A stretch of DNA of 64,000 nt from an uncultured Clostridia bacterium (GCA_934464705.1 CAKSKB010000006.1:1-64000), one strand, 5' to 3'; counted from the stretch's first letter, positions 14,945-23,971 are shown. Notes: generated by a model from the letters alone, not told the origin. Numbers and translations: made by a program.

Positions 14945-16642
14945 ATGAATTGCAAAATTACATACAAAAACGGTACGACGGGATACATGGAAGCCGCAAT
15001 TGAAAAGACGGATAAAAAGCTGTCCGCGGTGATAGCAAAAGAAAACATTCCGGCAGACTGCGCCTGCATTGATTTTCTGCCCGATTTTTTGGTCAGCGAA
15101 GAAGACAGCGAAGGTTATGCGGTTGTTCCGAGGGGCACAAAGGAAGGCGGAACCATGCTTTGCCGATTTACAAATCGTGAAAACTGCGAATATACGGCAG
15201 ACAGCAATACCATGCCGGTTTTCGGATTTAAAACTGCGGAAAAAACGATTTTTGCGGTCGTTTCCGGCATGACGTTTGAGTATAGGGCCGTTGTCGGGGT
15301 GAGGGACGCAAAACATTACCTTTACCCAAGGTTTTTCGTTGACGGGAAGACAAATTACGAGGACATCTGCGTTGATTATTACACATTGCCGCTCGGAAGC
15401 GGTTATAACGAAATGGCGGAATTTTATCGGGAAATGAAAAAGCCGATACCTCTTTCGCAAAAAGCAAGGGCACGAAAAGAGGTAGAATATGCGGCAAAAG
15501 CTCCCGAGGTGAGGATAAGGCTTGCGTGGAAGCCCGTTCCGTCGCCCGTTAAATGCCAGACGGAGGAAAACGAGCCTCCGGTTGTTGTGGGCTGCACTTT
15601 AGAGCGTGTTAAAGACATAATAGACGGCCTTTTCGAAAGAGGGGTCAAGGAATGCGAAATCTGCCTTGTGGGTGTCGAAACAAAGGGACACGACGGCAGA
15701 TGGCCGCAGCTTCTTCCCATAGAAAAATCAATCGGAGGACAGGAAAAGCTTGAGGAAATATGCAGATACGGTCAGTCAAGGGGCTATCAAATGGTTGTTC
15801 ACACAAACAGCTCGGAAATGTATCAGATTTCCGCCGATTGGAACGAGGATGATTTAATCGTAACCCGCGACGGAGATTATTCAAAAGACGAAATTCTGTG
15901 GGGCGGCGGACAGCCCTATCACATCTGCCCGAAACAGACAGTCAGGTTTAATGACAGAAATCTTGAGGATATTAAAAAGATGGGATTTAAGGGGCTGCAC
16001 TATATCGACGTTTTCACAAATTTTCCTCCGCGCAACTGTTACAGCAAAAAGCATCCGATGACCGCCCGGCAGTCCGCCGAGGTAATCTGTTCAATCGGCA
16101 AAAAGGCGGAAGAGCTTTTCGGAGGCTTTGCCTGCGAGGGCGGCTTTGACTATGCGGCAGATGTTCTTGATTACGTGCTTTACACCTCCTATAACCTTTA
16201 CGGAAAGCAGCACCCCGTATGCGATGAAACAATCCCGTTTTGGCAGCTTGTTTTCCATGGCTCGATTTTATACAATCCTTCGACCGAAACGGTCAATTAT
16301 TGTGCAAAAGACGAAAAAAGCCATCTGAAATTCATCGAATACGGCGGCAGGCCGCTCGGATATTTCAACTCAAAATATGTTGACGAAGGCGGCTGCGGTA
16401 ACTGGATGGGTGAAGAGGATTTGCTTTGCGGCACAGACGGGCAGCTTTCGGATTCGCTTGACAAAATCAAGGATATGTACGATGAATATCAAAAGCTGTA
16501 TCTGCTGCAGTACGAAAAAATGCTCAGACACGAAAAAATATCGGACGGCGTTTACAAAGTGACATATTCCGACGGCACAGCAATAACTGTCGACTATAAC
16601 AAAGAAACATTCAAGGTGGAAAAACCATGCGAAAAAATATAA
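14945..16642 (+). CDS. Predicted TIM-barrel glycoside hydrolase-like protein (DUF5696-like)
   Basis: About 565 residues. The ATG at 14945 follows GGAGG nine bases upstream; the longer TTG start at 14930 would place the ribosome binding site inside the gene. An N-terminal beta-rich part (about 1-180) precedes a likely (beta/alpha)8 barrel with RWPQLLPIEKSIGG, GYQMVVHTN, MGFKGLHYIDVFT and GFACEGGFDYAADVLD, where the acidic residues in HYID and CEGGFD are candidate catalytic residues. The pattern resembles the DUF5696 / GH101-related hydrolases, but I am not sure of the family. There is no signal peptide, so it would act on imported glycans. It overlaps the following MFS permease gene by 16 bases and faces an AraC regulator, a standard sugar-use locus. 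Confidence 0.6.
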   Translation: MNCKITYKNGTTGYMEAAIEKTDKKLSAVIAKENIPADCACIDFLPDFLVSEEDSEGYAVVPRGTKEGGTMLCRFTNRENCEYTADSNTMPVFGFKTAEKTIFAVVSGMTFEYRAVVGVRDAKHYLYPRFFVDGKTNYEDICVDYYTLPLGSGYNEMAEFYREMKKPIPLSQKARARKEVEYAAKAPEVRIRLAWKPVPSPVKCQTEENEPPVVVGCTLERVKDIIDGLFERGVKECEICLVGVETKGHDGRWPQLLPIEKSIGGQEKLEEICRYGQSRGYQMVVHTNSSEMYQISADWNEDDLIVTRDGDYSKDEILWGGGQPYHICPKQTVRFNDRNLEDIKKMGFKGLHYIDVFTNFPPRNCYSKKHPMTARQSAEVICSIGKKAEELFGGFACEGGFDYAADVLDYVLYTSYNLYGKQHPVCDETIPFWQLVFHGSILYNPSTETVNYCAKDEKSHLKFIEYGGRPLGYFNSKYVDEGGCGNWMGEEDLLCGTDGQLSDSLDKIKDMYDEYQKLYLLQYEKMLRHEKISDGVYKVTYSDGTAITVDYNKETFKVEKPCEKI

Positions 16643-17787
16643 CGCTGAGTCTTGCGGCGCTGTATCTTTTTCCGTGGGGAATACAGTGTCTTGCCGATAA
16701 TTTTATTTCGGTTTATACCGAACGCCTGCCCTTTGCGACCGCAGGAACCGTAGGGAACGTTGCGGCAATCGGGGCGGTTGTGACGATGGTGTCGCAGCTT
16801 ATCTGGACCGGCGCTGCGGGGAAAGCCAAAGATAAGTGCAGCGTTCTTTCGGTTTCGCTGATTCTTCTGGCGGCATTTTCTCTGCTTTTTCTTATCGGCG
16901 GTATTACAAAACCTCTGCTGTATCTGTTTGTGTTTTTGTTTTACTCGTGCTATATGACCCACCAGCCGCTTATCGACACAATTGCGAGCGAAAACTGCGG
17001 AAAAACCAATCACGCCTTCGGGTGGTTCCGGTCGTTTGCTTCCTTCGGCTATGCCGTTATGGGGCTGTTGTTCGCATTTTTGCCGAACGATACGGATTAT
17101 ATTTTTATATATATTGCAGCGCTTGCCGCACTGTCCGCAGTGATTTCAAAGACGATTTCCGCTCCGAACCGACTTTCAAAATCCGAAAACAACAAAAGCG
17201 AAAAATGCATGAACCGCCGCTTTGTTTGCTTTTTGGTTTATTCCTTCTGCTTGTTTTTATGCTCAAGGATACTCGGTTTTTTCTTTTCGGCATACTACTG
17301 TTCCGTAAGCGAAGGGCTCGGCGGAAGCATAGGAATGCTGAGCCTTATACTCAGCCTCGGGACCTTCGGAGAATGGATTATTATGCTTGTTTTCGGCAAA
17401 AAAGCGGTCAGGGCAAAGCCCGTGGCGGTTTTTATGCTGATAGCCCTTTCGGGAATTCTGCGCGCCGGCATAGTTTTCGTTTTTGAAAGCCCTGCGCTTG
17501 TTTCCGTCTCCGTCGTATTCAGTGCGGTATGGTTCGGACTTTTGTGGTCTGCTGCGACGCCGTATATAAAACAAACCGTACCCGAAAAGAGCCTCGCATG
17601 GGCGCAAGGCGTATGGACAGTCACGACCTCAGGCGCCGCCCCTCTCGTCGGCTCGTATCTCGGCGGATTGTTTGCGGAACGTTTCGGCTACAGACCGCTG
17701 TTCCTGGTTGTTTCGGCAATTATGCTTGCCCTTCTTTTGCTTACACCTGTACTGATAAAAAATAACGGCTGCCGGGCAGAAGCCTGA
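16627..17787 (+). CDS. MFS permease, probably for oligosaccharides or glycosides
   Basis: 386 residues with about twelve hydrophobic segments; begins LSLAALYLFPWGIQCLADNFISVY and contains short basic loops such as GKAKDK after segment 2 and a longer central loop with LSKSENNKSEK between halves, as in the major facilitator superfamily. It starts inside the end of the upstream hydrolase gene, so translation is coupled. With the AraC regulator it forms a compact uptake-and-cleavage locus; the substrate is unknown. Confidence 0.8.
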   Translation: MRKNITLSLAALYLFPWGIQCLADNFISVYTERLPFATAGTVGNVAAIGAVVTMVSQLIWTGAAGKAKDKCSVLSVSLILLAAFSLLFLIGGITKPLLYLFVFLFYSCYMTHQPLIDTIASENCGKTNHAFGWFRSFASFGYAVMGLLFAFLPNDTDYIFIYIAALAALSAVISKTISAPNRLSKSENNKSEKCMNRRFVCFLVYSFCLFLCSRILGFFFSAYYCSVSEGLGGSIGMLSLILSLGTFGEWIIMLVFGKKAVRAKPVAVFMLIALSGILRAGIVFVFESPALVSVSVVFSAVWFGLLWSAATPYIKQTVPEKSLAWAQGVWTVTTSGAAPLVGSYLGGLFAERFGYRPLFLVVSAIMLALLLLTPVLIKNNGCRAEA

Positions 17788-17801
17788 CAGCCGTTTGTTT
17801 T
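17764..17801. terminator. Bidirectional intrinsic terminator
   Basis: Arms AACGGCTG / CAGCCGTT, which include the end of the MFS gene, are followed by a T-rich tract on the plus strand. Serves the rightward operon and lies just beyond the leftward xpt stop at 17800. Confidence 0.7.
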
Positions 17802-18375
17802 AATCTCTGAATTTAATTCCGTCCTCGGGTGACATTGAGTCAATTATCACAAGCGATTCGATCCTTAGCCCTGCCTTTCGCAGCATTTTTCCGCCCGGCT
17901 GGAAGCCTTTTTCAATGCAGATTCCGGCGCCGACAAGCTCCGCCTCGGAATCCTCAACAAGCTTTGAAAGCCCCATAAGCGCCGCACCGTTTGCGAGGAA
18001 ATCGTCTATTATAAGCACCTTGTCGCCCGCCTTAAGATAATCCTTTGAAACAATAATATCGTAAACTCTGCCGTGAGTAAACGAATGAACCTTGGAAGTG
18101 TAGACATCGCCGTCAATATTTTTCGAGCGTGACTTTTTTGCAAACACCACCGGCACGCCGAAAACCTCCGCCGCCAGACACGCAATGCCGATTCCGGAAG
18201 CCTCAATCGTGAGAATTTTATTTATCTCGCAGTCCGAAAATCTCTTTTTAAATTCTTTTCCCATTTCCTTGAAAAGCCCGACATCCATCTGATGATTCAG
18301 AAAGCTGTCAACTTTAAGGACATTCCCGTCCCTAAGCTTTCCGTCTTTTAAAATTCTCTGTTTAAGAAGCTCCAT
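17800..18375 (-). CDS. xpt: Xanthine phosphoribosyltransferase
   Basis: About 191 residues, the usual length. Converts xanthine and PRPP to XMP in purine salvage. The type I phosphoribosyltransferase PRPP loop VLIIDDFLANGAALMGL is intact, along with LKVDSFLNHQMD and TIEASGIG, both typical of Xpt, and IEKGFQPGG. The ATG at 18375 has GGAGG seven bases upstream; the ATG at 18381 is too close to it. Monocistronic. No purine riboswitch could be seen in the short upstream region although many Firmicutes xpt genes have one. It lies opposite the SRP RNA promoter. Confidence 0.93.
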   Translation of the reverse strand: MELLKQRILKDGKLRDGNVLKVDSFLNHQMDVGLFKEMGKEFKKRFSDCEINKILTIEASGIGIACLAAEVFGVPVVFAKKSRSKNIDGDVYTSKVHSFTHGRVYDIIVSKDYLKAGDKVLIIDDFLANGAALMGLSKLVEDSEAELVGAGICIEKGFQPGGKMLRKAGLRIESLVIIDSMSPEDGIKFRD

Positions 18376-18482
18376 AACCATTCCTCCGCCTTAAATTCGA
18401 CTAATAAATATATTTTACTACAATTTTCCGCATTTGTAAAGCATAAATTTTCAAAAAAATTTCCCAAATTTCAAAAAAAGAC

Positions 18483-18511
18483 TTGATAAATATCGGATTT
18501 TATATTATAAT
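18483..18511 (+). promoter_or_regulatory. Strong sigma-A promoter of the SRP RNA
   Basis: TTGATA (18483-18488) and a perfect TATAAT (18506-18511), spacing 17, about 40 bases before the start of the SRP RNA. Divergent from xpt. Confidence 0.8.
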
Positions 18512-18550
18512 AGTAAGGTAACCTTGATATTGAGCGCAAATCATGCGTTC

Positions 18551-18800
18551 TTTATACCATAGTCGCACAGCCGGGGAGGTAGCGGTGCCCTGTACTTGCA
18601 ATCCGCTATAGCAAGGGTGTTGTCCGATCTCGGGTTATTTCTGTATAGTCAGCCCATTGTAAGTGGTGTTGAGATTCGGGTCTTGCGCAACAGATCGGAT
18701 GTGAACCATGTCAGGTCAGGAATGAAGCAGCATTAAGCATCTGTTATCCGTGTGCCGCAAGGGTGCCTGGGTTGAGCTAACTGCCGTGGGGCGTATATAG
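18551..18800 (+). ncRNA. ffs: Signal recognition particle RNA, large Bacillus/Clostridium type
   Basis: The stretch matches the B. subtilis-type scRNA: GGGGAGGTAGCGGTGCCCTG near the 5' end, GTAAGTGGTGTTGA-like segment, the apical helix 8 with CATGTCAGGTCAGGAATGAA and GCAGCATTAAG, and GGTGCCTGGGTTGAGCTAAC at the 3' side. Size near 250 nt indicates the large form with Alu domain. It scaffolds Ffh for co-translational targeting of membrane proteins. Position immediately upstream of dnaX is conserved in Firmicutes. The exact ends are approximate, set by pairing of the terminal strands. Confidence 0.95.
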
Positions 18801-18858
18801 ATTTAATTCAAAATCGGGCGTGCGGCTTTTATTTATATAATGAAGGAGTTTTTCCGTT

Positions 18859-20538
18859 ATGGCATACAGGTCGCTGTACCGAAAGTGGAGACCTCAGACA
18901 TTTGAGGACATTGTCGGGCAGGAACATATTACAAATACCCTTAAAAACGAAATCGTTTCTGGTCATATATCGCACGCATATCTGTTCTGCGGTTCAAGGG
19001 GAACGGGCAAAACCACAACGGCGAAGGTGTTTGCCAAGGCGGTCAACTGTGAAAACCCGGTGAATGGCAATCCGTGCAACAGGTGCAGAACCTGCGTCGG
19101 AATTTCGGACGGCAGCCTTCTCGATGTTGTGGAAATGGACGCAGCTTCAAACAACAGCGTTGAGAATGTGCGTGAAATTAATGAGGAAATTTCTTATCTT
19201 CCGACGGGGATGAAATATAAGGTTTATATTGTGGACGAGGTTCATATGCTGTCATCGGGGGCGTTCAACGCACTGCTTAAAACACTTGAAGAACCTCCCG
19301 AGCACGCAATTTTTATACTTGCCACGACCGAAACGCATAAAGTTCCGGTCACCATTCTTTCGAGGTGCCAGAGGTTTGATTTCAGACTGGTGCCCGACAG
19401 CAAAATGACGGACAGGCTTAAATATATATCCGGACAGGAAGGCTTTTCGGTGCCTGACTCGTCATATTCCATGATTGTCCGCGCGGCGAAAGGCGGTATG
19501 CGTGACGCCGTTTCGATTCTCGACCAGTGCGCATCGTATAACGGCGGTGCGGTCACGGATGAAATCGTGCGTTCCGTTACGGGGTTTTTGGGCAGTGACT
19601 TTCTGCTTTCGCTTGCAGGCGCAATATACAGCCACAGCTTTGAAAAAGCATTAACGCTTACGGATGAAGTTCTCAAAAGCGGCTGTGATGTTCTGAGGGT
19701 TATGGAATGTATGGCGCAGCATTACCGAAATCTTGTTGTTACCAATTCGCCCGACTGTGCAGCGCTTTTGGACGCAGGTGATACAGACCGCGAAAAAATC
19801 ATGCGCCAGGCGGAGCAGTACGGAACGGAAAGAGCGGTTTTTTGTCTTGAAGAGATTATGAAATCATATGAAACCGCAAGATTTTCGGCAAATTCAAGGC
19901 TGATTCTGGAATCGGTTATAATAAGGCTTTCTCACCCGAAGGCGGATGTTTCGTTCGAGCCGGTAATGAAAAGAATCGATGAGATTGAAAAAAGGCTTGA
20001 TTCGGGCGAATTTGCCGCACCGAAGGCGGTTTTGGAAGAAGAATATACCCCTGATATACCGGATAATGCGGAGGATGAGTATATCCCCGATCTCCCGGAG
20101 GACACGGAAGACGAATATATCCCGGACATTCCGGACGGTGCGGCGGAAGAAATTATTGCGCCGCAGGAACCCTCCGATGATGACAGAGGCGATTCATCGG
20201 TTATATTTGACCGCTGGACGGAGGTTTTGGAGCACATAGGGGCACAGAACAATATGCTTTCCATGGCGCTTATGAGCAGTTCGTTCAGAGTGAGCGGCTC
20301 AAAGCTTATAATTATCGGGCTGGTGTCTTATCTTAAAACAAAAGACAGTTCACGGATGATTAAGGACGCCGTATGTGAGGTCTGCGACGCAGTCGTGGAT
20401 ATTGCTTACGATGAAACGGAGAACGGCGCACCGGATATTCCGCAGGAAAAAATCGAGAACGATCCGCTTGCAGCGCTTGCCGCACATTCGGACGAACTGC
20501 CAAATATAAATATAAAAGGAGATTTTAACAATGGCTAA
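18859..20538 (+). CDS. dnaX: DNA polymerase III subunits gamma and tau
   Basis: 559 residues. Clamp-loader ATPase: MAYRSLYRKWRPQTFEDIVGQEH start, Walker A GSRGTGKTTTAK near 46, the four-Cys zinc module CENPVNGNPCNRCRTC, Walker B YIVDEVHMLS, and sensor residues in LATTETHKVPVTILSRCQ. Domain III follows to about residue 370. Between residues 394 and 431 is an acidic segment with three copies of a YIPDIPD-type repeat, then a short C-terminal domain. Preceded by AAGGAG. It overlaps yaaK by 8 bases. No programmed frameshift signal was identified. Confidence 0.95.
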   Translation: MAYRSLYRKWRPQTFEDIVGQEHITNTLKNEIVSGHISHAYLFCGSRGTGKTTTAKVFAKAVNCENPVNGNPCNRCRTCVGISDGSLLDVVEMDAASNNSVENVREINEEISYLPTGMKYKVYIVDEVHMLSSGAFNALLKTLEEPPEHAIFILATTETHKVPVTILSRCQRFDFRLVPDSKMTDRLKYISGQEGFSVPDSSYSMIVRAAKGGMRDAVSILDQCASYNGGAVTDEIVRSVTGFLGSDFLLSLAGAIYSHSFEKALTLTDEVLKSGCDVLRVMECMAQHYRNLVVTNSPDCAALLDAGDTDREKIMRQAEQYGTERAVFCLEEIMKSYETARFSANSRLILESVIIRLSHPKADVSFEPVMKRIDEIEKRLDSGEFAAPKAVLEEEYTPDIPDNAEDEYIPDLPEDTEDEYIPDIPDGAAEEIIAPQEPSDDDRGDSSVIFDRWTEVLEHIGAQNNMLSMALMSSSFRVSGSKLIIIGLVSYLKTKDSSRMIKDAVCEVCDAVVDIAYDETENGAPDIPQEKIENDPLAALAAHSDELPNINIKGDFNNG

Positions 20539-20875
20539 AGGAAGATTCAACGGCGCAGGAATGCCCGGAAATATGAATAATATGATGAAACAGATTCAGA
20601 AAATGCAGAGGGAAATGACCGAAACGCAGGAGCAGCTCGAGCAGAAGGTTTATGAAGCGTCTGCCGGCGGCGGGGCGGTAAAGGCGGTTGTTACCGGAGA
20701 AAAAAGGCTTTCGGAAATCACAATCGCACCCGAAGCGGTTGACCCCGACGATATCGAAATGCTAACCGACATGATTGTCGCTGCCGTGAACGAAGCACTC
20801 GGCGCAGCCGAAGAGGACGCTGTTAAGAACCTCAGCAAGTACACAAGCGGAATAAATATTCCGGGGCTTTTCTAA
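20531..20875 (+). CDS. yaaK: YbaB/EbfC-family nucleoid-associated protein
   Basis: 114 residues. A glycine-methionine-rich start (GAGMPGNMNNMMKQIQKMQREM) leads into a long helix, then ASAGGGAVKAVVTGEKRLSEITIAPEAVDPDDIEMLTDMIVAAVNEAL, the conserved YbaB core. Dimeric, DNA-binding. The AAAGGAG within the dnaX end serves as ribosome binding site. Sits between dnaX and recR in the universal order. Confidence 0.95.
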   Translation: MAKGRFNGAGMPGNMNNMMKQIQKMQREMTETQEQLEQKVYEASAGGGAVKAVVTGEKRLSEITIAPEAVDPDDIEMLTDMIVAAVNEALGAAEEDAVKNLSKYTSGINIPGLF

Positions 20876-20878
20876 ATC

Positions 20879-21481
20879 ATGGATTACTATATCACGCCGG
20901 TGGCGCAGCTTATTGATGAGTTTGAAAAGCTTCCGGGAATCGGACATAAAACGGCGGAAAGGCTTGCATTTCATGTGCTTGACATGACAGAGAGCGAAGC
21001 GGAAAGCTTTGCGAATGCGGTTCTCAATGCGAAAAAGACGGTGCGCACCTGCAGGGTTTGTCAGAATCTTTCCGACAGTGATGTTTGCAGAATATGCGCT
21101 TCGCCGAAAAGGGACCGTTCCACAATATGCGTTGTGGAAAACCCGAGAGATGTAATCGCAATGGAAAAAACGCATGAATACAACGGGCTTTACCATGTTC
21201 TGCACGGCGCACTTTCGCCGATGGACGGGGTTTCGCCCGATGATATCAGAATAAAGGAACTCGTTACAAGGCTCGGGCATGAGGATATAAGCGAAATTAT
21301 CCTGGCAACCGGCACGACGGTGGAAGGCGAGGCAACCGCAATGTATATTGCAAGGCTGCTGCGGCCGTTCGGAATAAAAGTTTCAAGGATTGCCCACGGA
21401 ATCCCGATAGGCGGCGACCTCGAATATGCGGACGAGGTCACAATTGCAAGAGCCATAGAAGGCAGACGGGAGCTGAAATAG
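20879..21481 (+). CDS. recR: Recombination mediator RecR
   Basis: 200 residues, full length. Helix-hairpin-helix LPGIGHKTAERLAFHVL near the N-terminus, zinc finger C-x2-C-x8-C-x2-C (CRVCQNLSDSDVCRICAS), then a Toprim domain (ICVVENPRDVIAMEKTHEYNGLYHVLHG) and Walker-like C-terminus. Acts with RecF/RecO to load RecA at gaps. Starts three bases after yaaK. Confidence 0.96.
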   Translation: MDYYITPVAQLIDEFEKLPGIGHKTAERLAFHVLDMTESEAESFANAVLNAKKTVRTCRVCQNLSDSDVCRICASPKRDRSTICVVENPRDVIAMEKTHEYNGLYHVLHGALSPMDGVSPDDIRIKELVTRLGHEDISEIILATGTTVEGEATAMYIARLLRPFGIKVSRIAHGIPIGGDLEYADEVTIARAIEGRRELK

Positions 21482-21484
21482 AGA

Positions 21485-23014
21485 ATGCTTTCTGAAATAT
21501 TAAGCTGCGGAATTGCGGGAATAAACGGTTTTTCGGTAAAGGTTGAGGCAGATGTGTCACGGGGGCTGCCTTCATTCGAGATTGTAGGACTGCCCGACGC
21601 AGCGGTAAAAGAATCAAAAGAGCGTGTGCGCTCGGCAATAAAAAACAGCGGCTTTGAAATGCCCGTAAAAAAAATCACAATAAACCTTGCCCCGGCAGAT
21701 GTCAAGAAGGAAGGCGCAATATACGACCTCCCCATTGCTGTCGGGATTTTGCTTGCAACCGAAGCGCTGACGGTAAACAATGCGTCCGAATATATGTTTG
21801 TAGGCGAACTGTCGCTCGGCGGAGAAATAAGAAGGGTAAACGGCGTTCTGCCGATGGTTGACTGCGCAAGGAAACAGGGCATTAAAAAGGTTGTCGTTCC
21901 ACCGGAAAACGCAAGCGAAGCGGCAGTTGCCGAAGGGGTGGAGGTTTACGCACCGAAAACCCTTAACGAGCTGCTTTTGCACCTTTTGGGGACTGCCCCC
22001 TTGCCGCCGACCGTCGGAAATATCGAGGAGGCTTTCAGACGGGGAGCCGAAAACCTTCCGGATTTTGCCGATGTAAGAGGTCAGGAAAACGCAAAATACG
22101 GTCTTGAAATCGCAGCGGCAGGCGGACATAACTGCCTTATGGTCGGCCCTCCGGGTTCGGGCAAAACCATGCTTGCGCAAAGGCTGCCATCTATCCTCCC
22201 CGACCTAACGGTGTCCGAAGCCATAGAGGTAACAAAAATTCATTCCATAGCCGGAGAGCTTCCTCCGGGCGTTTCGCTTATGACCGTCCGCCCGTTCCGC
22301 CATCCGCACCATACGGTTTCGTCCGTCCGCCTTGTCGGCGGCGGCGCTTATCCGAGACCGGGCGAAATCAGCCTTGCCCATAACGGCGTGCTGTTTCTGG
22401 ATGAGTTTCCGGAATTTGAAAAGCGCGCAATCGATGTTATGCGCCAGCCGCTCGAGGACGGCGTTGTCGCAATATCAAGGGTCAGCGGCTCGGTTGTTTA
22501 TCCCTGCAACACCATGCTTGTTGCGTCGATGAACCCGTGTAAGTGCGGTCACTGGGGCGACCCGAACAAAAAATGTATATGCACGCCGACCCAGCGAATG
22601 AGATATATGTCAAGAATAAGCGGTCCGATGATGGACAGAATTGATATTCACCTCAATGTTGCACAGGTTAAGTTTGACGATATGCGTTCCGAAAAGAAGG
22701 GCGAATCATCGGCGGTTATCAAAGAAAGAGTCAACCGCGCAAGGGAAATTCAGCTTAACCGCTACAAAAACGAAGGAATTTATTCAAACTCTCAGCTTTC
22801 GGCACCGCAGATTGAACGCTACTGCGAAATAGACGACGACACCTCGGCGCTTCTCAAATCCGCTTTTGAAAAACTGGGGATGAGCGCAAGGGGCTACAGC
22901 AGAATACTTAAAGTATCAAGAACCATTGCCGACCTTGAGGGCGCACCCGATATAAAAAAGGAACATGTTCTTCAGGCAATATCGTTCCGCTCTCTCGACA
23001 GGGAAAACATATAA
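21485..23014 (+). CDS. ComM/YifB-type magnesium chelatase-like AAA+ protein
   Basis: 509 residues. N-terminal Lon-protease-like fold (GLPSFEIVGLPDAAVKESKERVRSAI), then the AAA+ domain with Walker A GPPGSGKTMLAQRLP near residue 221 and Walker B LFLDEFPEF, a Cys-rich insertion (CNTMLVASMNPCKCGHWGDP) and C-terminal Mg-chelatase helical domain. ComM is a hexameric helicase aiding branch migration of incoming DNA in transformation. Starts three bases after recR, so it belongs to the dnaX-yaaK-recR transcript, which is an uncommon but sensible recombination grouping. Confidence 0.9.
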   Translation: MLSEILSCGIAGINGFSVKVEADVSRGLPSFEIVGLPDAAVKESKERVRSAIKNSGFEMPVKKITINLAPADVKKEGAIYDLPIAVGILLATEALTVNNASEYMFVGELSLGGEIRRVNGVLPMVDCARKQGIKKVVVPPENASEAAVAEGVEVYAPKTLNELLLHLLGTAPLPPTVGNIEEAFRRGAENLPDFADVRGQENAKYGLEIAAAGGHNCLMVGPPGSGKTMLAQRLPSILPDLTVSEAIEVTKIHSIAGELPPGVSLMTVRPFRHPHHTVSSVRLVGGGAYPRPGEISLAHNGVLFLDEFPEFEKRAIDVMRQPLEDGVVAISRVSGSVVYPCNTMLVASMNPCKCGHWGDPNKKCICTPTQRMRYMSRISGPMMDRIDIHLNVAQVKFDDMRSEKKGESSAVIKERVNRAREIQLNRYKNEGIYSNSQLSAPQIERYCEIDDDTSALLKSAFEKLGMSARGYSRILKVSRTIADLEGAPDIKKEHVLQAISFRSLDRENI

Positions 23015-23018
23015 ACAG

Positions 23019-23055
23019 CCGCCGCTGCATTGAATTTGCAGCGGCGGATATTTTT
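23019..23055 (+). terminator. Intrinsic terminator of the dnaX-recR-comM operon
   Basis: Ten-base arms CCGCCGCTGC / GCAGCGGCGG, loop of nine, followed by ATATTTTTTT. Lies between convergent genes. Confidence 0.9.
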
Positions 23056-23059
23056 TTAT

Positions 23060-23839
23060 TCATTCATTTTTACAAGAACCTACGGCTGACACAAGCTGCG
23101 CCTGCCTGTACTGCGTGGGCGACATTCCGGTACGGTTTTTAAATACTGCGTTAAAATACCGGATTTCCGAAAAACCGCACTCATAGGCGATTTCGGAAAC
23201 GGAATAATAACCGCTTGTCAGCATTTCTTTAGCCGCCGCAATTCTCTTGCTGTTTATATATTCCACGGGCGACACACCGAATTCCGCCTTAAACAGCCTT
23301 CTGTAGTAATTCTCGCTTATACTGCATACATCCGCCAGCTGCCCGACCGTTATTTTTGCACCGAGATTTTCATTGATGTAATCGATTGATTTTTCTAAGG
23401 CTATGTAAGTGTTTGTCCGCTTTTTCGGAACGGTTATTTCGCTGAGCAGTTTGTAAAGCACAGAAGTGCATTTGTACCTGTATCCCGATTTTTTTCTGCT
23501 CCATATTTTATACATTTTCAAAAAAGCCCTGTCGATTTTTTGGGGATTCACGCTTATAACTTCCGGCGCATTGAAAATACGGTTGGTAATGTTGAAATGA
23601 ATTGCGATAATTTTCTCGCTTCCGTACGATTTTCTTGAATATTCAATGTTCGCCGGAATGTAAAAAAGCTGTTTTTCACCGAGCCTGAAACTGCGGCTGC
23701 CGAAAAACATATCGGTATTTCCGCTTATGCGCTTTGTCAGAATGTGAAAGGGTCTTTTCGGGGTGCGGAATTCGCATTTCTCCCGGTTGATTAAAAAAAT
23801 ATTGATAATTTCTATATTTAAATCGTCACTGTAAAACAT
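23060..23839 (-). CDS. AraC-family transcriptional regulator
   Basis: About 259 residues from ATG 23839. N-terminal cupin-like half (KQLFYIPANIEYSRKSYGSEKIIAIHFN) and C-terminal AraC DNA-binding half with ITVGQLADVCSISENYYRRLFKAEFGVSPVEYIN and YSVSEIAYECGFSEIRYFNAVFKNRTGMSPTQYRQ. The open frame extends to 23884, but a consensus promoter lies inside that extension, so the transcript starts near 23849 and translation at the ATG with GAAGG close upstream; the exact start is uncertain. Divergent from the GH13 gene; a direct repeat in the shared region fits its binding site. Confidence 0.85.
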   Translation of the reverse strand: MFYSDDLNIEIINIFLINREKCEFRTPKRPFHILTKRISGNTDMFFGSRSFRLGEKQLFYIPANIEYSRKSYGSEKIIAIHFNITNRIFNAPEVISVNPQKIDRAFLKMYKIWSRKKSGYRYKCTSVLYKLLSEITVPKKRTNTYIALEKSIDYINENLGAKITVGQLADVCSISENYYRRLFKAEFGVSPVEYINSKRIAAAKEMLTSGYYSVSEIAYECGFSEIRYFNAVFKNRTGMSPTQYRQAQLVSAVGSCKNE

Positions 23840-23855
23840 ATCCTTCACCCGTACC

Positions 23856-23884
23856 ATTATACCATAAATAAGTTTCTTGTGCAA
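23856..23884 (-). promoter_or_regulatory. Sigma-A-type promoter of the AraC gene
   Basis: TTGCAC (23884-23879) and TATAAT (23861-23856) on the minus strand with 17-base spacing. Its -35 box adjoins the direct repeat, so the regulator could repress itself. Confidence 0.65.
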
Positions 23885-23914
23885 GTGTTGAATTTCTGAA
23901 TATATGTGTTGAAT
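23885..23914. promoter_or_regulatory. Direct repeat, candidate AraC operator
   Basis: GTGTTGAAT occurs at 23885-23893 and again at 23906-23914, exactly 21 bases apart, two helical turns. The downstream copy ends six bases before the -35 box of the GH13 promoter, the position typical for AraC-type activators. Confidence 0.6.
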
Positions 23915-23920
23915 AATTGA

Positions 23921-23949
23921 TTTACTTTTGCGGAAAACGGCGGTATAAT
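23921..23949 (+). promoter_or_regulatory. Promoter of the GH13 gene
   Basis: TTTACT (23921-23926) and TATAAT (23944-23949), spacing 17, just upstream of AAGGAG and the ATG at 23972. Confidence 0.7.
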
Positions 23950-23971
23950 TAAAAATATAAGGAGTGATTAT

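Noticed and set aside
18381..18482. Purine riboswitch upstream of xpt
   Set aside because: Only about 100 AT-rich bases separate xpt from the SRP promoter and none of the conserved loop or junction sequences of the purine aptamer is present.
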